A DNA stretch of 64,000 nt from an uncultured Methylophaga sp. GTDB taxonomy: Bacteria; Pseudomonadota; Gammaproteobacteria; Nitrosococcales; Methylophagaceae. Below, in pieces: positions 1-8,901 of the stretch (within the stretch, counting starts at the first letter, position 1; the number at the start of each line of letters is the position of its first letter). The notes beneath the pieces are model-generated. The model did no database searches, was not told the origin of the DNA, and worked only from the letters and a program-made list of their open reading frames with translations. The position numbers and the translations under genes are program-made. The stretch lies in contig CAJXKF010000008.1 in the NCBI GenBank assembly GCA_913055695.1, positions 1 through 64,000 of the forward strand. Reading direction: 5' to 3'.

Positions 1-8
1 GCTTTGAT

Positions 9-98
9 GGAGAGCTGGCCGAGTGGCTGAAGGCGCGCCCCTGCTAAGGGCGTATAGGTTAACCCCTATCGAGGGTTCGAATCCCTCGCTCTCCGCCA
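9..98 (+). tRNA. tRNA-Ser (anticodon GCT)
   Basis: The acceptor stem GGAGAG pairs with CTCTCC at 89-94, followed by discriminator G and an encoded CCA at 96-98. The anticodon loop reads CT-GCT-AA. A long variable arm and the GGTTCGAATCC T-loop, typical of class II serine tRNAs, are visible. Confidence 0.97.
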
Positions 99-107
99 GA
101 ATTATTA

Positions 108-136
108 TTGCGAACAGTACATATTGTTAGTATAAT
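108..136 (+). promoter_or_regulatory. Sigma70 promoter for tRNA-Arg
   Basis: TTGCGA (108-113) and a perfect TATAAT (131-136) are separated by 17 bp. The -10 lies 11 bp before the mature tRNA-Arg 5' end, so tRNA-Arg can be transcribed independently of the upstream tRNA-Ser. Confidence 0.7.
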
Positions 137-147
137 AGTCGGCTTTA

Positions 148-224
148 GCGCCCGTAGCTCAGCTGGATAGAGTACCTGGCTACGAACCAGGCGGTCGGAG
201 GTTCGAATCCTCCCGGGCGCGCCA
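148..224 (+). tRNA. tRNA-Arg (anticodon ACG)
   Basis: The acceptor stem GCGCCCG pairs with CGGGCGC at 214-220; G221 and an encoded CCA (222-224) follow. The anticodon loop is CTACGAA, giving ACG (A34 expected to be modified to inosine). D and T arms are canonical. Confidence 0.97.
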
Positions 225-240
225 AAAAGTAAACACAATT

Positions 241-275
241 AAGCAGTTATTCGCCTCGCGATAACTGCTTTTTTT
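241..275 (+). terminator. Rho-independent terminator after tRNA-Arg
   Basis: AAGCAGTTAT pairs perfectly with ATAACTGCTT across a 10-nt loop and is followed directly by a T run. It ends the tRNA transcript. Confidence 0.9.
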
Positions 276-341
276 GTGCCTGAAATTCGGCCATTCTTTT
301 TTAGGTGCAATGGTTTAATTGAAGATAGACCGCCTGTCTCT

Positions 342-980
342 CTACTGATATTGCTGAAGCAGATCAGCTATCGCCTGCCGTTTGCTTTGCAGGGCATATT
401 CAGCAGCGCTTTTCCCTCTGTCATCCAGAAGACTCACGCTGGCTCCCTTATCAAGTAGTAGCCTGATCACCGGCATCTTTCCGGTAGCCGTGGCCCACAT
501 CAAAGGGGATACGCCATGATCACTGACATGATTGGGATCGGCACCGGCTGCCAGTAATAACTCAACAATATCAAGGTGCCCTTTACCAGCGGCATAATCC
601 AAAGCTGTTTTATAGGTATTATCGTAGGCATCGACATCGGCGCCCTTTTCCAGCAAGGCTGCGACGATAGCCGTATGTCCCTGGTAGGCTGCTGCAATCA
701 ATGGTGTTACATGGCGGGCATCTTTGGATTCAATGTCTGCGTCCCGCGCCAGTAGTAGCTTTACTATGTCAGCATGTCCCTGCATGGCGGCATGGTTGAG
801 AGCGGTGCCATCTTCTCTTGAACGGGCATTGACGTTATAGCCATTTTCCAGTGCGGTCTTAACTCCTTCGATATTGCCTTGTTCTGCCGCACTGATGATC
901 TGACTTTTACCCGCCATGACACTGAAAGCGGGCAATGACAGTGCCAATGCTGTAGTTACGATAAGTACTAAACGCTTCAT
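342..980 (-). CDS. Secreted ankyrin-repeat protein
   Basis: A 212-residue protein with an N-terminal signal peptide (positive start, hydrophobic stretch to about residue 20, likely cleavage after VMA) followed by four to five ankyrin repeats; repeat cores such as TALNHAAMQGHADIVKLLL and TPLIAAAYQGHTAIVAALL are easy to see. Ankyrin repeats are protein-binding scaffolds, and export puts this one in the periplasm. It is the last gene of a run with a dihaem cytochrome c (16 bp upstream) and a PQQ dehydrogenase, so it may assist periplasmic redox proteins. That role is inferred only from position; no catalytic motif is present. Confidence 0.85.
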   Translation of the reverse strand: MKRLVLIVTTALALSLPAFSVMAGKSQIISAAEQGNIEGVKTALENGYNVNARSREDGTALNHAAMQGHADIVKLLLARDADIESKDARHVTPLIAAAYQGHTAIVAALLEKGADVDAYDNTYKTALDYAAGKGHLDIVELLLAAGADPNHVSDHGVSPLMWATATGKMPVIRLLLDKGASVSLLDDRGKSAAEYALQSKRQAIADLLQQYQ

Positions 981-996
981 ATGCGTTATGCCTCCT

Positions 997-1602
997 CTAA
1001 AGGCTGGTGATGTAATGAACCAGAGCCTCGATTTCTTTATTTGTCATATCACCGATGACCGAATTCATCACACTGGCATGACGTGTACCATCCCTGAAAG
1101 CTTTAAGTTCTTCCTCAAGGTACGCTGGCTGCTGACCACTGATTCTGGGCATAGAGCCCGATCCGGTAAGACCACTGCCATGACAGCTGGCGCACTGGTT
1201 TTTTTTGGCAATCTTTCTGCCCTTTTCAACCTTGTCTGGGTCTAGTTGAAATCCACCGTCTTCTTTTACGCTGTAATCAAAGGGCTCAAAATGACTGAAA
1301 TATTCAGCCAGTTTGATTGCTTGCTCCTTATCTTTGATGGTTTGAGCCTGAGGGGTCATCACCGGATCTTTGCGTCGTCCCTGCATGAAGTTTTGTAGCT
1401 GAGTGTAAAGATAAGTGGTCTTTTGACCTGCCAGTGAGGGGTACTGACCGTTTTTTGAGTGTCCGTTTTCACCATGACAAGTCATGCACTGCTGCGCTTT
1501 TTGTTTGATTTCAGTACTGAAACCATTCCCGTCCTGTGCCAGCCCGGCTGCAGAGAGCAACAGACCAAAGGTAAAACAGACAGTCCTCGTTCCTGTTTTC
1601 AT
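997..1602 (-). CDS. Dihaem cytochrome c (c4-like)
   Basis: A 201-residue exported protein: signal peptide in residues 1-22, then two cytochrome c domains with haem sites CMTCH (C39, C42, H43) and CASCH (C137, C140, H141). Methionines in DPVMTP and HASVMN are the likely axial ligands. Size and duplicated fold match the cytochrome c4 family, periplasmic electron carriers feeding terminal oxidases. It lies about 90 bp downstream of the PQQ dehydrogenase on the same strand with a strong hairpin between, so it is the probable electron acceptor of that enzyme or a link onward to the oxidase. Confidence 0.88.
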   Translation of the reverse strand: MKTGTRTVCFTFGLLLSAAGLAQDGNGFSTEIKQKAQQCMTCHGENGHSKNGQYPSLAGQKTTYLYTQLQNFMQGRRKDPVMTPQAQTIKDKEQAIKLAEYFSHFEPFDYSVKEDGGFQLDPDKVEKGRKIAKKNQCASCHGSGLTGSGSMPRISGQQPAYLEEELKAFRDGTRHASVMNSVIGDMTNKEIEALVHYITSL

Positions 1603-1641
1603 GATTGTATGCCGTTAATTATGAATCGTGAGATTGAGGAA

Positions 1642-1671
1642 CTGCACAGCCGTGAATACACGGCTGTGCAG
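1642..1671 (-). other. Perfect intercistronic stem-loop
   Basis: Thirteen bases CTGCACAGCCGTG pair without mismatch to CACGGCTGTGCAG around a 4-base loop, between the PQQ dehydrogenase stop and the cytochrome start. Only a weak pyrimidine tail follows on the minus strand, so it looks more like an mRNA-stabilising or partial-termination element than a full terminator. Confidence 0.6.
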
Positions 1672-1691
1672 TTTGTATGGTGAAACAGACT

Positions 1692-3374
1692 TCATGGCAG
1701 TGCGAATACAAACACCGAATTACCACGTTTGTAATCAAGCTGCACATTACCACCTGCGGCAACGGCAATGTATTGCTTGCCATCAATGGTGTAGCTTACT
1801 GGTGGCGCGTTGACGCCGGCACCACAGTTGAACTTCCATAAGACTTTACCGGTTTTGGCATCGTAGGCTTTAAAATAGCCATTGCCCTCACCGGTGAAAA
1901 CCAAGCCACCAGCGGTAGCCAGAACACCGCCAATCATGGGCTGTTCGGTTTTGGTCTTCCATTCGATTTTGCCGGTATTGACATCAACCGCCGTGACATT
2001 ACCCCACTGCTCTTCACCCGGAATGGATTCAAAAGCACCACCCAGCCATAAACTACCTCCCGGGTAAGGAGTTGAATTAACAGTGTAGGTCATCGGCTGA
2101 TGCAGGTTTACTGCATATGTCAGCTGTGTGTTCGGGTTATAGGCCATGGGCGACCATTCAACCCCGCCGTTGGCGCCCGGTAGCATGCGTGTACCTTCTT
2201 TTGTCGGCAGCGCAAACATGTTTTCCTGTGGCACCATGGCCTCGGAGAAACGGATTAACTCACCAGTTCTGCGATCATTGACATAAACGTGGCCGGTTTT
2301 ACCAGCGTGAATCACCGCCGGAACGACATTTCCGTTCTTGTCTTTGGCATCGATTAGAACGGGAGGACTGGCGGCATCCAGATCCCATACATCATGCGGC
2401 AGATACTGATAATACCACTTGAGTTTGCCGGTATTGAGATCAATGGCAACCAGAGAATTGGTGTAAAGGTTGTCGCCAGGACGCAAAGATCCGTCTAAAT
2501 CCGGTGACGGATTACCGACCGTAAAGATGACGGTATCAGTTTCCGTGTCAATCGCCGGAGTCATCCAGACCCCGCCACCCAGAGTTTTATATGGATCACC
2601 CTGTTTTTCAAGCGCTTTTTTCTCAGCCTTGATATCGCGGTGGAGACTTCGTCCAGTTGCGTCAGTTTCGGCCCATACACCTACCGAATTTTCAGGGATA
2701 GTATGGAAATTCCACAACTGTTCACCAGTGTCTGCATCATAGGCCCTGACAAAACCACGGATACCATATTCACCACCGTTGGTGCCGATGATGACTTTAC
2801 CATCTGCTACTGTCGGGGCCATGGTCTCGCTGTAGCCGAGATCAGGATCAGCAATGTCGGCTTTCCATTCCTGTTTACCGGTTTTGGCATTGATTGCTAC
2901 CAGGCTGGAATCCAGCGTGCCCATGAATAATTTATCTTCATAGATAGCAACGCCACGATTATTAGGACCACAGCAGTAACGGGTAATCGGCCCGTTTTCG
3001 TAGTTGTAATGCCAGAACTGCTCACCGGTTTTAGCATCTATGGCATAAACATGGTTAAAAGAGGTGGTCAAATACATCACCCCGTTTATCACAATCGGGG
3101 CAGTCTCCATTGATTCCAGCACCTCGGTCTGGAATACAAAGGCCGGTGTCAGTTGAGACACGTTTTTTGTATTGATCTGGTTGGACTTCGCGAAGCGGGT
3201 ACTGTCATAACTGCCGTTGAAATGCAGCCAGTTATCTGTATTTTCTCCGGCCTTATTGAGCATTTTCTGAGTGGCATTGATATCAACCGGTACCTCATCA
3301 GCTAAAGCGTTGGCAGAAAGCCCCGCCGTCAGCAGGCAGCTTGCCAGTAAAAAAGGCGATATTTTGTGCTTCAT
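1692..3374 (-). CDS. PQQ-dependent alcohol dehydrogenase, lanthanide-type signature
   Basis: A 560-residue quinoprotein with a signal peptide (residues 1-25) and repeated eight-bladed propeller motifs such as [11 protein letters not shown] and [11 protein letters not shown]. Adjacent cysteines C134-C135 (RYCCG) form the vicinal disulphide typical of PQQ alcohol dehydrogenases. Metal ligands are visible: E202 (GGEYGIRG) and N288 (VGNPSPD), the catalytic base D331 in VWDLD, and an extra aspartate D333 two residues on. An Asp at that +2 position marks XoxF/PedH-type lanthanide enzymes; calcium enzymes have Ala or Ser. There is no C-terminal cytochrome domain, so electrons should pass to a separate cytochrome, plausibly the dihaem protein downstream. 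The substrate cannot be told; the sequence looks more like general alcohol dehydrogenases than XoxF. Confidence 0.88.
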   Translation of the reverse strand: MKHKISPFLLASCLLTAGLSANALADEVPVDINATQKMLNKAGENTDNWLHFNGSYDSTRFAKSNQINTKNVSQLTPAFVFQTEVLESMETAPIVINGVMYLTTSFNHVYAIDAKTGEQFWHYNYENGPITRYCCGPNNRGVAIYEDKLFMGTLDSSLVAINAKTGKQEWKADIADPDLGYSETMAPTVADGKVIIGTNGGEYGIRGFVRAYDADTGEQLWNFHTIPENSVGVWAETDATGRSLHRDIKAEKKALEKQGDPYKTLGGGVWMTPAIDTETDTVIFTVGNPSPDLDGSLRPGDNLYTNSLVAIDLNTGKLKWYYQYLPHDVWDLDAASPPVLIDAKDKNGNVVPAVIHAGKTGHVYVNDRRTGELIRFSEAMVPQENMFALPTKEGTRMLPGANGGVEWSPMAYNPNTQLTYAVNLHQPMTYTVNSTPYPGGSLWLGGAFESIPGEEQWGNVTAVDVNTGKIEWKTKTEQPMIGGVLATAGGLVFTGEGNGYFKAYDAKTGKVLWKFNCGAGVNAPPVSYTIDGKQYIAVAAGGNVQLDYKRGNSVFVFALP

Positions 3375-3467
3375 GATGTTCTCTCCTCAGAATCTGTGAT
3401 TCTCGTTGTTGTCTAAAATGAAACGACGATGGACATCGCATGAGGGAGATGTTTTTCACATTCGGTA

Positions 3468-3483
3468 TGTGATCTATTTCACA
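3468..3483. promoter_or_regulatory. CRP/Vfr-like operator upstream of the PQQ dehydrogenase
   Basis: TGTGA-N6-TCACA (TGTGATCTATTTCACA) with matching flanking A and T is an essentially perfect CRP-family site, 94 bp upstream of the dehydrogenase start. The surrounding gene-free stretch 3375-3758 also holds a short inverted repeat CGCCTG-ATG-CAGGCG (3503-3517) and AT-rich sequence serving as a divergent promoter region; nothing else recognisable is there. Confidence 0.6.
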
Positions 3484-3758
3484 TCTTGTGTATTCAGCTC
3501 TACGCCTGATGCAGGCGACTGTCAAGTTAGAGACATATACCAAAACAAATATACATAATTGATTTAAATAGGTATTTTATAAATCATCAAGAAACTAACC
3601 ACGTGCTTGCATGAGAATAATTCGCTTTAATTGCGACTATTTTTTACTGATTTTAAGGTCTGGAATAAAAATGGCGCACAATACAAGTTATGAAAAATGT
3701 CACAGACAATCAGCACGAAAAATGCGATAGTGACACGGTCCAATCTGGAGGTTTTACA

Positions 3759-4067
3759 ATGAAACTCAGTGTATTGTTATTTAGTTTAAGTCTGTTTTCA
3801 GCACCGCTGTTTGCAGATGACTCTTCCACTCTCGATGCGGCTGTCGGCGGTGGTATCGGCGGCGCTATCGGTGCCGCAGTAGGCAATGAGGTCGGTGGCA
3901 AGGATGGCGCCATGATTGGCGGTGCAGTCGGCGCTGCAGCTGGTGTAGCTGTTAACACTGATGAAGATGGTCACGACCATGATCGTCATCATGGCGAAGT
4001 GTATATTGACGACCACCACGGCGGGCATTTCTGTCCCCCCGGACAAGCCAAAAAAGGCAATTGCTGA
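3759..4067 (+). CDS. Secreted glycine-zipper protein with His-rich tail
   Basis: The start at 3759 is preferred because TGGAGG lies 9 bp upstream and the product then opens with a clear signal peptide (MKLSVLLFSLSLFSAPLFA); a longer frame from 3690 lacks both. The mature part carries GxxxG-type glycine-zipper repeats (residues about 28-65), as in small membrane-interacting 17-kDa-antigen-like proteins, then a tail rich in His and Asp (HDHDRHH, DDHHGGHF) and two cysteines near the end. The tail may bind metal. Divergent from the PQQ dehydrogenase and convergent with the chemoreceptor. Function unknown. Confidence 0.75.
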   Translation: MKLSVLLFSLSLFSAPLFADDSSTLDAAVGGGIGGAIGAAVGNEVGGKDGAMIGGAVGAAAGVAVNTDEDGHDHDRHHGEVYIDDHHGGHFCPPGQAKKGNC

Positions 4068-4090
4068 ACAGATAAACCTAAACGGCATTA

Positions 4091-4130
4091 AAAACGGCCC
4101 TGAAGTCAGTGGCTCCAGGGCCGTTTTTGT
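4091..4130. terminator. Bidirectional terminator
   Basis: ACGGCCCTG pairs with CAGGGCCGT and is flanked by an A run on the left and a T run on the right, between two convergent genes. It can stop transcription from both sides. Confidence 0.85.
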
Positions 4131-4135
4131 TTGTC

Positions 4136-5722
4136 TTACGCTGACTGACTGAAGCGTCGTATCATGTTCAGCAGCGCCGCGGATTCTTGAGCCAGGTTTT
4201 CTGCATTGCTATTAACCAGGTTCGCATTGGAGACCACGCTCTCAGCCTCGGAACTGATATGAACAACATTGCGGTTAATATCATCACTGACCGCGCTCTG
4301 CTCTTCAACCGCAGTGGCAATCAGCGTATTGAGGTCATTCAATTCCTGCACTTTATCCTTGATGCTGGACACGGATGTAATCGACGCTGAAATATCCTCC
4401 CGGCTTGATGATGCGGTTTGCTGGGTTTTCTTCATGCCGGCAACGACTTTATCCACGGCCTGATCCAGTCTCTGGATCAACTCGGAGATTTCCTGCGTCG
4501 ATTGCTGCGTGCGACTTGCCAGGGAACGAACTTCATCAGCGACCACGGCAAAACCACGACCATACTCCCCTGCCCGCGCTGCCTCGATGGCAGCATTAAG
4601 CGCCAGTAAATTGGTCTGCTCAGCAATATCACTAATCACCCCGATAATCGGGTTGATAGCGTTGGAATCGTCCTCCAGTTCGCTGATGATACTGTTGATA
4701 TCACTGAAAGCCGCATCCAGCGAACCAAGGCTGTTTACTGCCGTCGAGGCTTTACGTTCACTGGCTTTGGTCAGTTCATCCACTTCTGTAGCCGTTGACG
4801 CAGCTTTGCTTGCATTGTTGGACACTTCCTGAATGCTGGAACTCATCTCGGTCATCGCGGTGGCGACCTGTTCTGTCTGTGATGCCTGAGACTGGATTGA
4901 TTCCATGATCGACTGCTGCGAGCTGAAGGTATCCTGCGCCTCGGAGTCGATTTTGCTTGCCGTATCCCTGAGCCGGACCAGCACTGTATTGAGTTTGGCC
5001 TGGCTCAGTTTATTAACCAGTGTCAGTTGACCGATTTCATCATTGTTACCGGTACAGACCATCGCCATCAGCGGGTTATCAACTTCTTTGCGGGCTTCTT
5101 TCAAAGCACGGTCGAGACTGGCAAAAATCCATTTATGCAACAAAGCATAACTGCCTGCACCTATCAATAATGGCAGGATGAAAGGCAGCAGCAAAGGCAG
5201 TGATGTCAGCATCGGCAGTTGTGCGCTTACTGCGGTCAGTATCACGACCAGGGTCATGCTCAGCATATTTTTGTGCTTTAAACCGAAGCGGCTGAACAGC
5301 TGACCTAATTTCGGTTTTTTACCGGCGTTGATTTGTTCATAGAGCGTTTCAGCGCGTTTGACATATTCTGCTTTGGGTTTTACCCGAACAGACTCGTAAC
5401 CGACAATTTGCTGACCATTAAAAATGGGGGTGACATAGGCATCGACCCAGTAATAGTCACCGTTTTTACTGCGGTTTTTGACAATCCCCATCCAGTGATT
5501 TTTGGCCTTGATGGTATTCCATAGATCTTCAAACGCGGCGGGCGGCATATCCGGGTGACGGATGATGTTGTGACTTTTGCCCAGCATTTCATCACTTGGG
5601 AAGCCGCTGACTCTCTCGAAAGCAGCGTTAAAGCCGGTGATGCTCCCCTTCAGATCAGTGGTGGAAATGAGTTCTTCTTCGAATGTGACTTCGTTGTCCG
5701 TGACGGGTAAATTTTTTTTCAT
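4136..5722 (-). CDS. Aer-like PAS methyl-accepting chemotaxis protein
   Basis: A 528-residue chemoreceptor. An N-terminal PAS domain (about residues 15-120, with [12 protein letters not shown] and [10 protein letters not shown]) strongly resembles the FAD-binding PAS of the aerotaxis receptor Aer. A hydrophobic hairpin (about 155-195) anchors it to the inner membrane, and the C-terminal half is the MCP signalling coiled coil with the conserved hairpin tip [18 protein letters not shown]. No periplasmic ligand domain is present, so it should sense redox or energy state internally and signal through CheW/CheA. AAGG lies before the ATG. No che genes are nearby. Confidence 0.92.
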   Translation of the reverse strand: MKKNLPVTDNEVTFEEELISTTDLKGSITGFNAAFERVSGFPSDEMLGKSHNIIRHPDMPPAAFEDLWNTIKAKNHWMGIVKNRSKNGDYYWVDAYVTPIFNGQQIVGYESVRVKPKAEYVKRAETLYEQINAGKKPKLGQLFSRFGLKHKNMLSMTLVVILTAVSAQLPMLTSLPLLLPFILPLLIGAGSYALLHKWIFASLDRALKEARKEVDNPLMAMVCTGNNDEIGQLTLVNKLSQAKLNTVLVRLRDTASKIDSEAQDTFSSQQSIMESIQSQASQTEQVATAMTEMSSSIQEVSNNASKAASTATEVDELTKASERKASTAVNSLGSLDAAFSDINSIISELEDDSNAINPIIGVISDIAEQTNLLALNAAIEAARAGEYGRGFAVVADEVRSLASRTQQSTQEISELIQRLDQAVDKVVAGMKKTQQTASSSREDISASITSVSSIKDKVQELNDLNTLIATAVEEQSAVSDDINRNVVHISSEAESVVSNANLVNSNAENLAQESAALLNMIRRFSQSA

Positions 5723-5833
5723 TCTTGCTACCTTGTAACGAGCATCAACTAAAACTGATGTTGTCGTCTGCTCGCAGAGGTTATCGGCAATAATGCGAAA
5801 GAGTTAACCAGAAAAGCGGAACAATGATCTGGA

Positions 5834-8389
5834 TCAGCTAATGCGGCGTTTTTGCAGATATTCTGACGCCGGCACCGGTCGACCATACAGAAATCCCTGA
5901 AACTGTGTGCAACCCAGTTCGCGCAAGCGTTCAGCCTGCTGTTTGGTTTCCACCCCTTCGGCAATGACAGTCAGTTCCAGACTCTGACCTAATGCCAGTA
6001 TAGTTTTGATTATTGCCTCATCGTCCTGGTTATAGCCCAGCTCGCGGACGAAAGACTGGTCAATCTTGAGTTGGTGAATTGGCAGGAGCTTCAGATAACT
6101 CAGGGAAGCATAGCCAGTACCGAAATCATCCAGAGAGAAGCGAATGCCCAGTGACTGAAGATGATGCATCCGATCCGCTACCTGTTCAAGATTATCGATA
6201 AGCAGGTTTTCAGTGACTTCGAACTTAAGCCTGCTGGCATCAATTCCGGATTGTCTGACAAGCTCTTCAACATACTCAACAAAGCCGCTGTGGCGAAACT
6301 GTCGGGGACTGATATTAACAGCCAGCGTCCAGTCCGCCGTCTTTGGATCATCAGCCCATTCTGACAATATCTCGCAGGCCATTTCGATAACCCAGTGTCC
6401 GAGTGGAATGATAAGGCCACTGTCTTCGGCTATAGGGATAAACTCCAGCGGTGAAATGGTTCCCATTGCCTTATCATGCCAGCGCAGCAGTGCCTCCATG
6501 CCAATCACCGTCTCGTTCTTATCAAGCTGAGCCTGCAAAAAAAGCAACATCTGCCGGTTCTCGATGGCATCGCGTAATGCGACTTCCAATATGCTGCGTC
6601 GATTGATGGCTTCCTGCATCTGTGGATCAAAAAAACGCTGACAGTTACGACCGTGGAGCTTGGCTTCGTTCAGAGCGAGATCAGCCAGCCTGACCAGTCT
6701 TTCAGTCTGACCATCAGCATCACTGAACAGGGCAATACCGACACAGACCGTGGCATTGTAGTGCCCATTACTGAGCTGGTACGGCACTGATAATAACTGT
6801 CTCAAGTCTGTCGCAAGGGTTGCCATAAACTGCCTATCATGCTTGTCCGGTGGTATCGGAACCAGACAGGCAAACTCATCTGAGCTGATTCTGAAAATAC
6901 TCATATTATTTTCAGCGAAAGACAGCAGGCGCTGTGCAATCTGCGACAGCAGCTCATCCCCTTGTGCGTGACTGCGCGACTCATTGATGATTTTAAAGTC
7001 ATCCACATCGACCACCATCACGGCACCGTGGACAGAGCGTTCTTCCTCCAACACCTTATCAATACGCCTGAACAGCTCAAAACGATTAGGCAGCCCGGTC
7101 AGCGGATCAGAATATTCCAGTGCCTGCAGACGTTCATGCATTTTCTTGTTGTTGGTGATATCGGTTGAAATACCGCACAAGGCATAAATCTTGTCATAAG
7201 CATCGCGCAGTGGAATTTTTACCGACAGAAAATGGCGAGTTTCACCCTGAGTGGTATCGCTTACCTCTTCTTCCTCGACCAGTCGTTCACCGTATTCGAG
7301 CACTTTTACATCGTTGTGTCGCAAATGCTGGCAGGTTTGCTCACTGAAGATCTTCTCATCGGTTTCGCCAATCAGCGCTTCCGGCGCCATGCCAGTCAAA
7401 TCAGTGACCTTCTGATTGACATAGCGATAGCGATGTTGACGGTCTTTGATATACACAATGGCATCAAGACTGTTCAGAATCGTGTTGAGGCGATTCTCGC
7501 TCTCAAACAAATCACGGCTTTTGAGGTTGACCTGTCTGCGCAGCAACTGGTTTAAGCTGGCCACCAGGATGACAATAATTACCAGCGCGGTCATCAGCCA
7601 CCATATGCTGGCAGGAATCGCCTTTTCTGAAGGTAAGGTCCATTTCTCCAACACCTGATAATAAATAGAGTCAGGCATCACCTTCCAGCGGGTCAGGTAG
7701 GCATCAATCACCTCGAGTATGGCACCGTCACGCTGAGGGGAAACAGCATAAAACAGGCGTGCCGGCTGAAACAGAATGGGTGTTGCATTCAGCGACAAGG
7801 CCTGCATTTTATTGTTGCCGTAATAGTGACTCGATACAACAGCATCGGCCTCACCGCTGACCACCGCATCGAAAGCGTTATCAAGGCTATTGGTAGCTAG
7901 CCAGTTAACGTCAAGCGAGAAATTACTGGCAAGATTTTGCAGATAATCCTGCTGCACTGAGCCATCCAGTACCGCGACTGTTTTGCCATCCAGATCCAGC
8001 AGGTTGCCTAACCTGACATCGTCAGCAGTATAGACCTGAGACCAGCTCATCAATGCCGGTTCAGTATGAAACTGATAGCGCTGGTCACGGGACCGGTTTT
8101 TCGCCACATCGGGCAGTATATCCAGCTCGCCGTTTTCCAGCATTTTCAGACAGGCATTCCAGGTACAGGGTACCGGTTCAATCCGCCAGTTTTCACGGCT
8201 GGCAATCTGTTTAAGCAAATCCCCCATGATGCCACTGGCTTCGCCCTGCTCATTCAGCATCAGTTTGGGTGGATTGTTATAGACCCCGACCCGTAACGGT
8301 ACAGGTTCGGCATAGCTGGCCATGCTGAATGCCATGATGGCAAAGACACACAAAGACCACCTACCAACAACCCGAATGCGTGGTACCAC
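5834..8389 (-). CDS. SBP-PAS-GGDEF(degenerate)-EAL signalling protein
   Basis: A multidomain c-di-GMP protein. I prefer a GTG start at 8389 because AGGGGA lies just upstream and a signal peptide follows; the open frame extends to a TTG at 8467. Order: signal peptide, periplasmic SBP_bac_3-like sensor (VPLRVGVYNNPPKLMLN onward, about residues 30-260), one membrane helix (WWLMTALVIIVILVASL), PAS with PAC, GGDEF-type domain and EAL domain. The GGDEF signature reads SSDEF, so cyclase activity is probably lost. The EAL domain keeps MEALLRW, the Asn of NISP, EVTE, DDFGTGYASL, LKID and AEGVET, so it is predicted to hydrolyse c-di-GMP, perhaps tuned by a small polar ligand such as an amino acid. Confidence 0.88.
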   Translation of the reverse strand: MVPRIRVVGRWSLCVFAIMAFSMASYAEPVPLRVGVYNNPPKLMLNEQGEASGIMGDLLKQIASRENWRIEPVPCTWNACLKMLENGELDILPDVAKNRSRDQRYQFHTEPALMSWSQVYTADDVRLGNLLDLDGKTVAVLDGSVQQDYLQNLASNFSLDVNWLATNSLDNAFDAVVSGEADAVVSSHYYGNNKMQALSLNATPILFQPARLFYAVSPQRDGAILEVIDAYLTRWKVMPDSIYYQVLEKWTLPSEKAIPASIWWLMTALVIIVILVASLNQLLRRQVNLKSRDLFESENRLNTILNSLDAIVYIKDRQHRYRYVNQKVTDLTGMAPEALIGETDEKIFSEQTCQHLRHNDVKVLEYGERLVEEEEVSDTTQGETRHFLSVKIPLRDAYDKIYALCGISTDITNNKKMHERLQALEYSDPLTGLPNRFELFRRIDKVLEEERSVHGAVMVVDVDDFKIINESRSHAQGDELLSQIAQRLLSFAENNMSIFRISSDEFACLVPIPPDKHDRQFMATLATDLRQLLSVPYQLSNGHYNATVCVGIALFSDADGQTERLVRLADLALNEAKLHGRNCQRFFDPQMQEAINRRSILEVALRDAIENRQMLLFLQAQLDKNETVIGMEALLRWHDKAMGTISPLEFIPIAEDSGLIIPLGHWVIEMACEILSEWADDPKTADWTLAVNISPRQFRHSGFVEYVEELVRQSGIDASRLKFEVTENLLIDNLEQVADRMHHLQSLGIRFSLDDFGTGYASLSYLKLLPIHQLKIDQSFVRELGYNQDDEAIIKTILALGQSLELTVIAEGVETKQQAERLRELGCTQFQGFLYGRPVPASEYLQKRRIS

Positions 8390-8470
8390 TATCGTCCCCT
8401 GTGATGCTCCCTGGCATCCTTTACCTGCTGCCGGGTTGCACAAACCACAGCAACTGATGAAATCCAACGC

Positions 8471-8884
8471 TTATTTTTTGTTTTTGTTCTTTTTCTTGCT
8501 CTTCTTTTTGTCTTTCTTGGCTTTTTTATCTTTCTTTTTGCTCTTGTCTTTGTCTTTTTTGGCTTTTTTGTCTGCTTTGTCTTTGTTCTTTTTAGTTTTG
8601 GTTTTGGTTTTGGACTGCGGTGATTCGACCGCCGTCTCGACCGCATTCGCCGGGCTTTCCCGCACTGCAGTCAATGCTTTCATCCCCATCTTACGAAAGC
8701 GGGTCACGATATATTTCACCTGACCCAGCGAGAGACCGCTGGATTCTGCAGCCCGGGCCTGCGTTTGACCCTGATGAATGGCCAGTAAGGCCACCGCACG
8801 CTGGTTGTCTTTATGCTCTGATTGCGCCAGTTTTTGACAACCCCTGACTTCAGCGGGTTTGAGGAGTTTTGCAGAATTGGCCAT
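8471..8884 (-). CDS. HTH protein with lysine-rich low-complexity tail
   Basis: A 137-residue protein. Residues about 20-75 resemble a homeodomain-like helix-turn-helix of the transposase/resolvase kind (AVALLAIHQGQTQARAAESSG followed by a recognition helix LGQVKYIVTRFRKMG). From about residue 90 to the end it is almost only Lys with Asp, Ala, Ser, Thr and Asn, in repeating KKDKK/KAKKDK blocks. A histone-H1-like basic tail on an HTH suggests a nucleoid-associated or general DNA-binding protein. It lies just upstream of the EAL-protein frame and 17 bp after the DUF2726-like gene. Function unknown. Confidence 0.7.
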   Translation of the reverse strand: MANSAKLLKPAEVRGCQKLAQSEHKDNQRAVALLAIHQGQTQARAAESSGLSLGQVKYIVTRFRKMGMKALTAVRESPANAVETAVESPQSKTKTKTKKNKDKADKKAKKDKDKSKKKDKKAKKDKKKSKKKNKNKK

Positions 8885-8901
8885 GATCTGATTGTTCCTT
8901 A

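Noticed and set aside
1692-3374. Calling the PQQ enzyme xoxF or mxaF
   Set aside because: Length (560) and motifs fit general PQQ alcohol dehydrogenases and xoxGJ or mxaGI genes are absent; only the lanthanide-type Asp is shared.
3298-3543. Minus-strand frame of 81 codons over the PQQ dehydrogenase start and its upstream region
   Set aside because: No ribosome-binding site, overlaps the signal peptide in another frame and covers the CRP-like operator.
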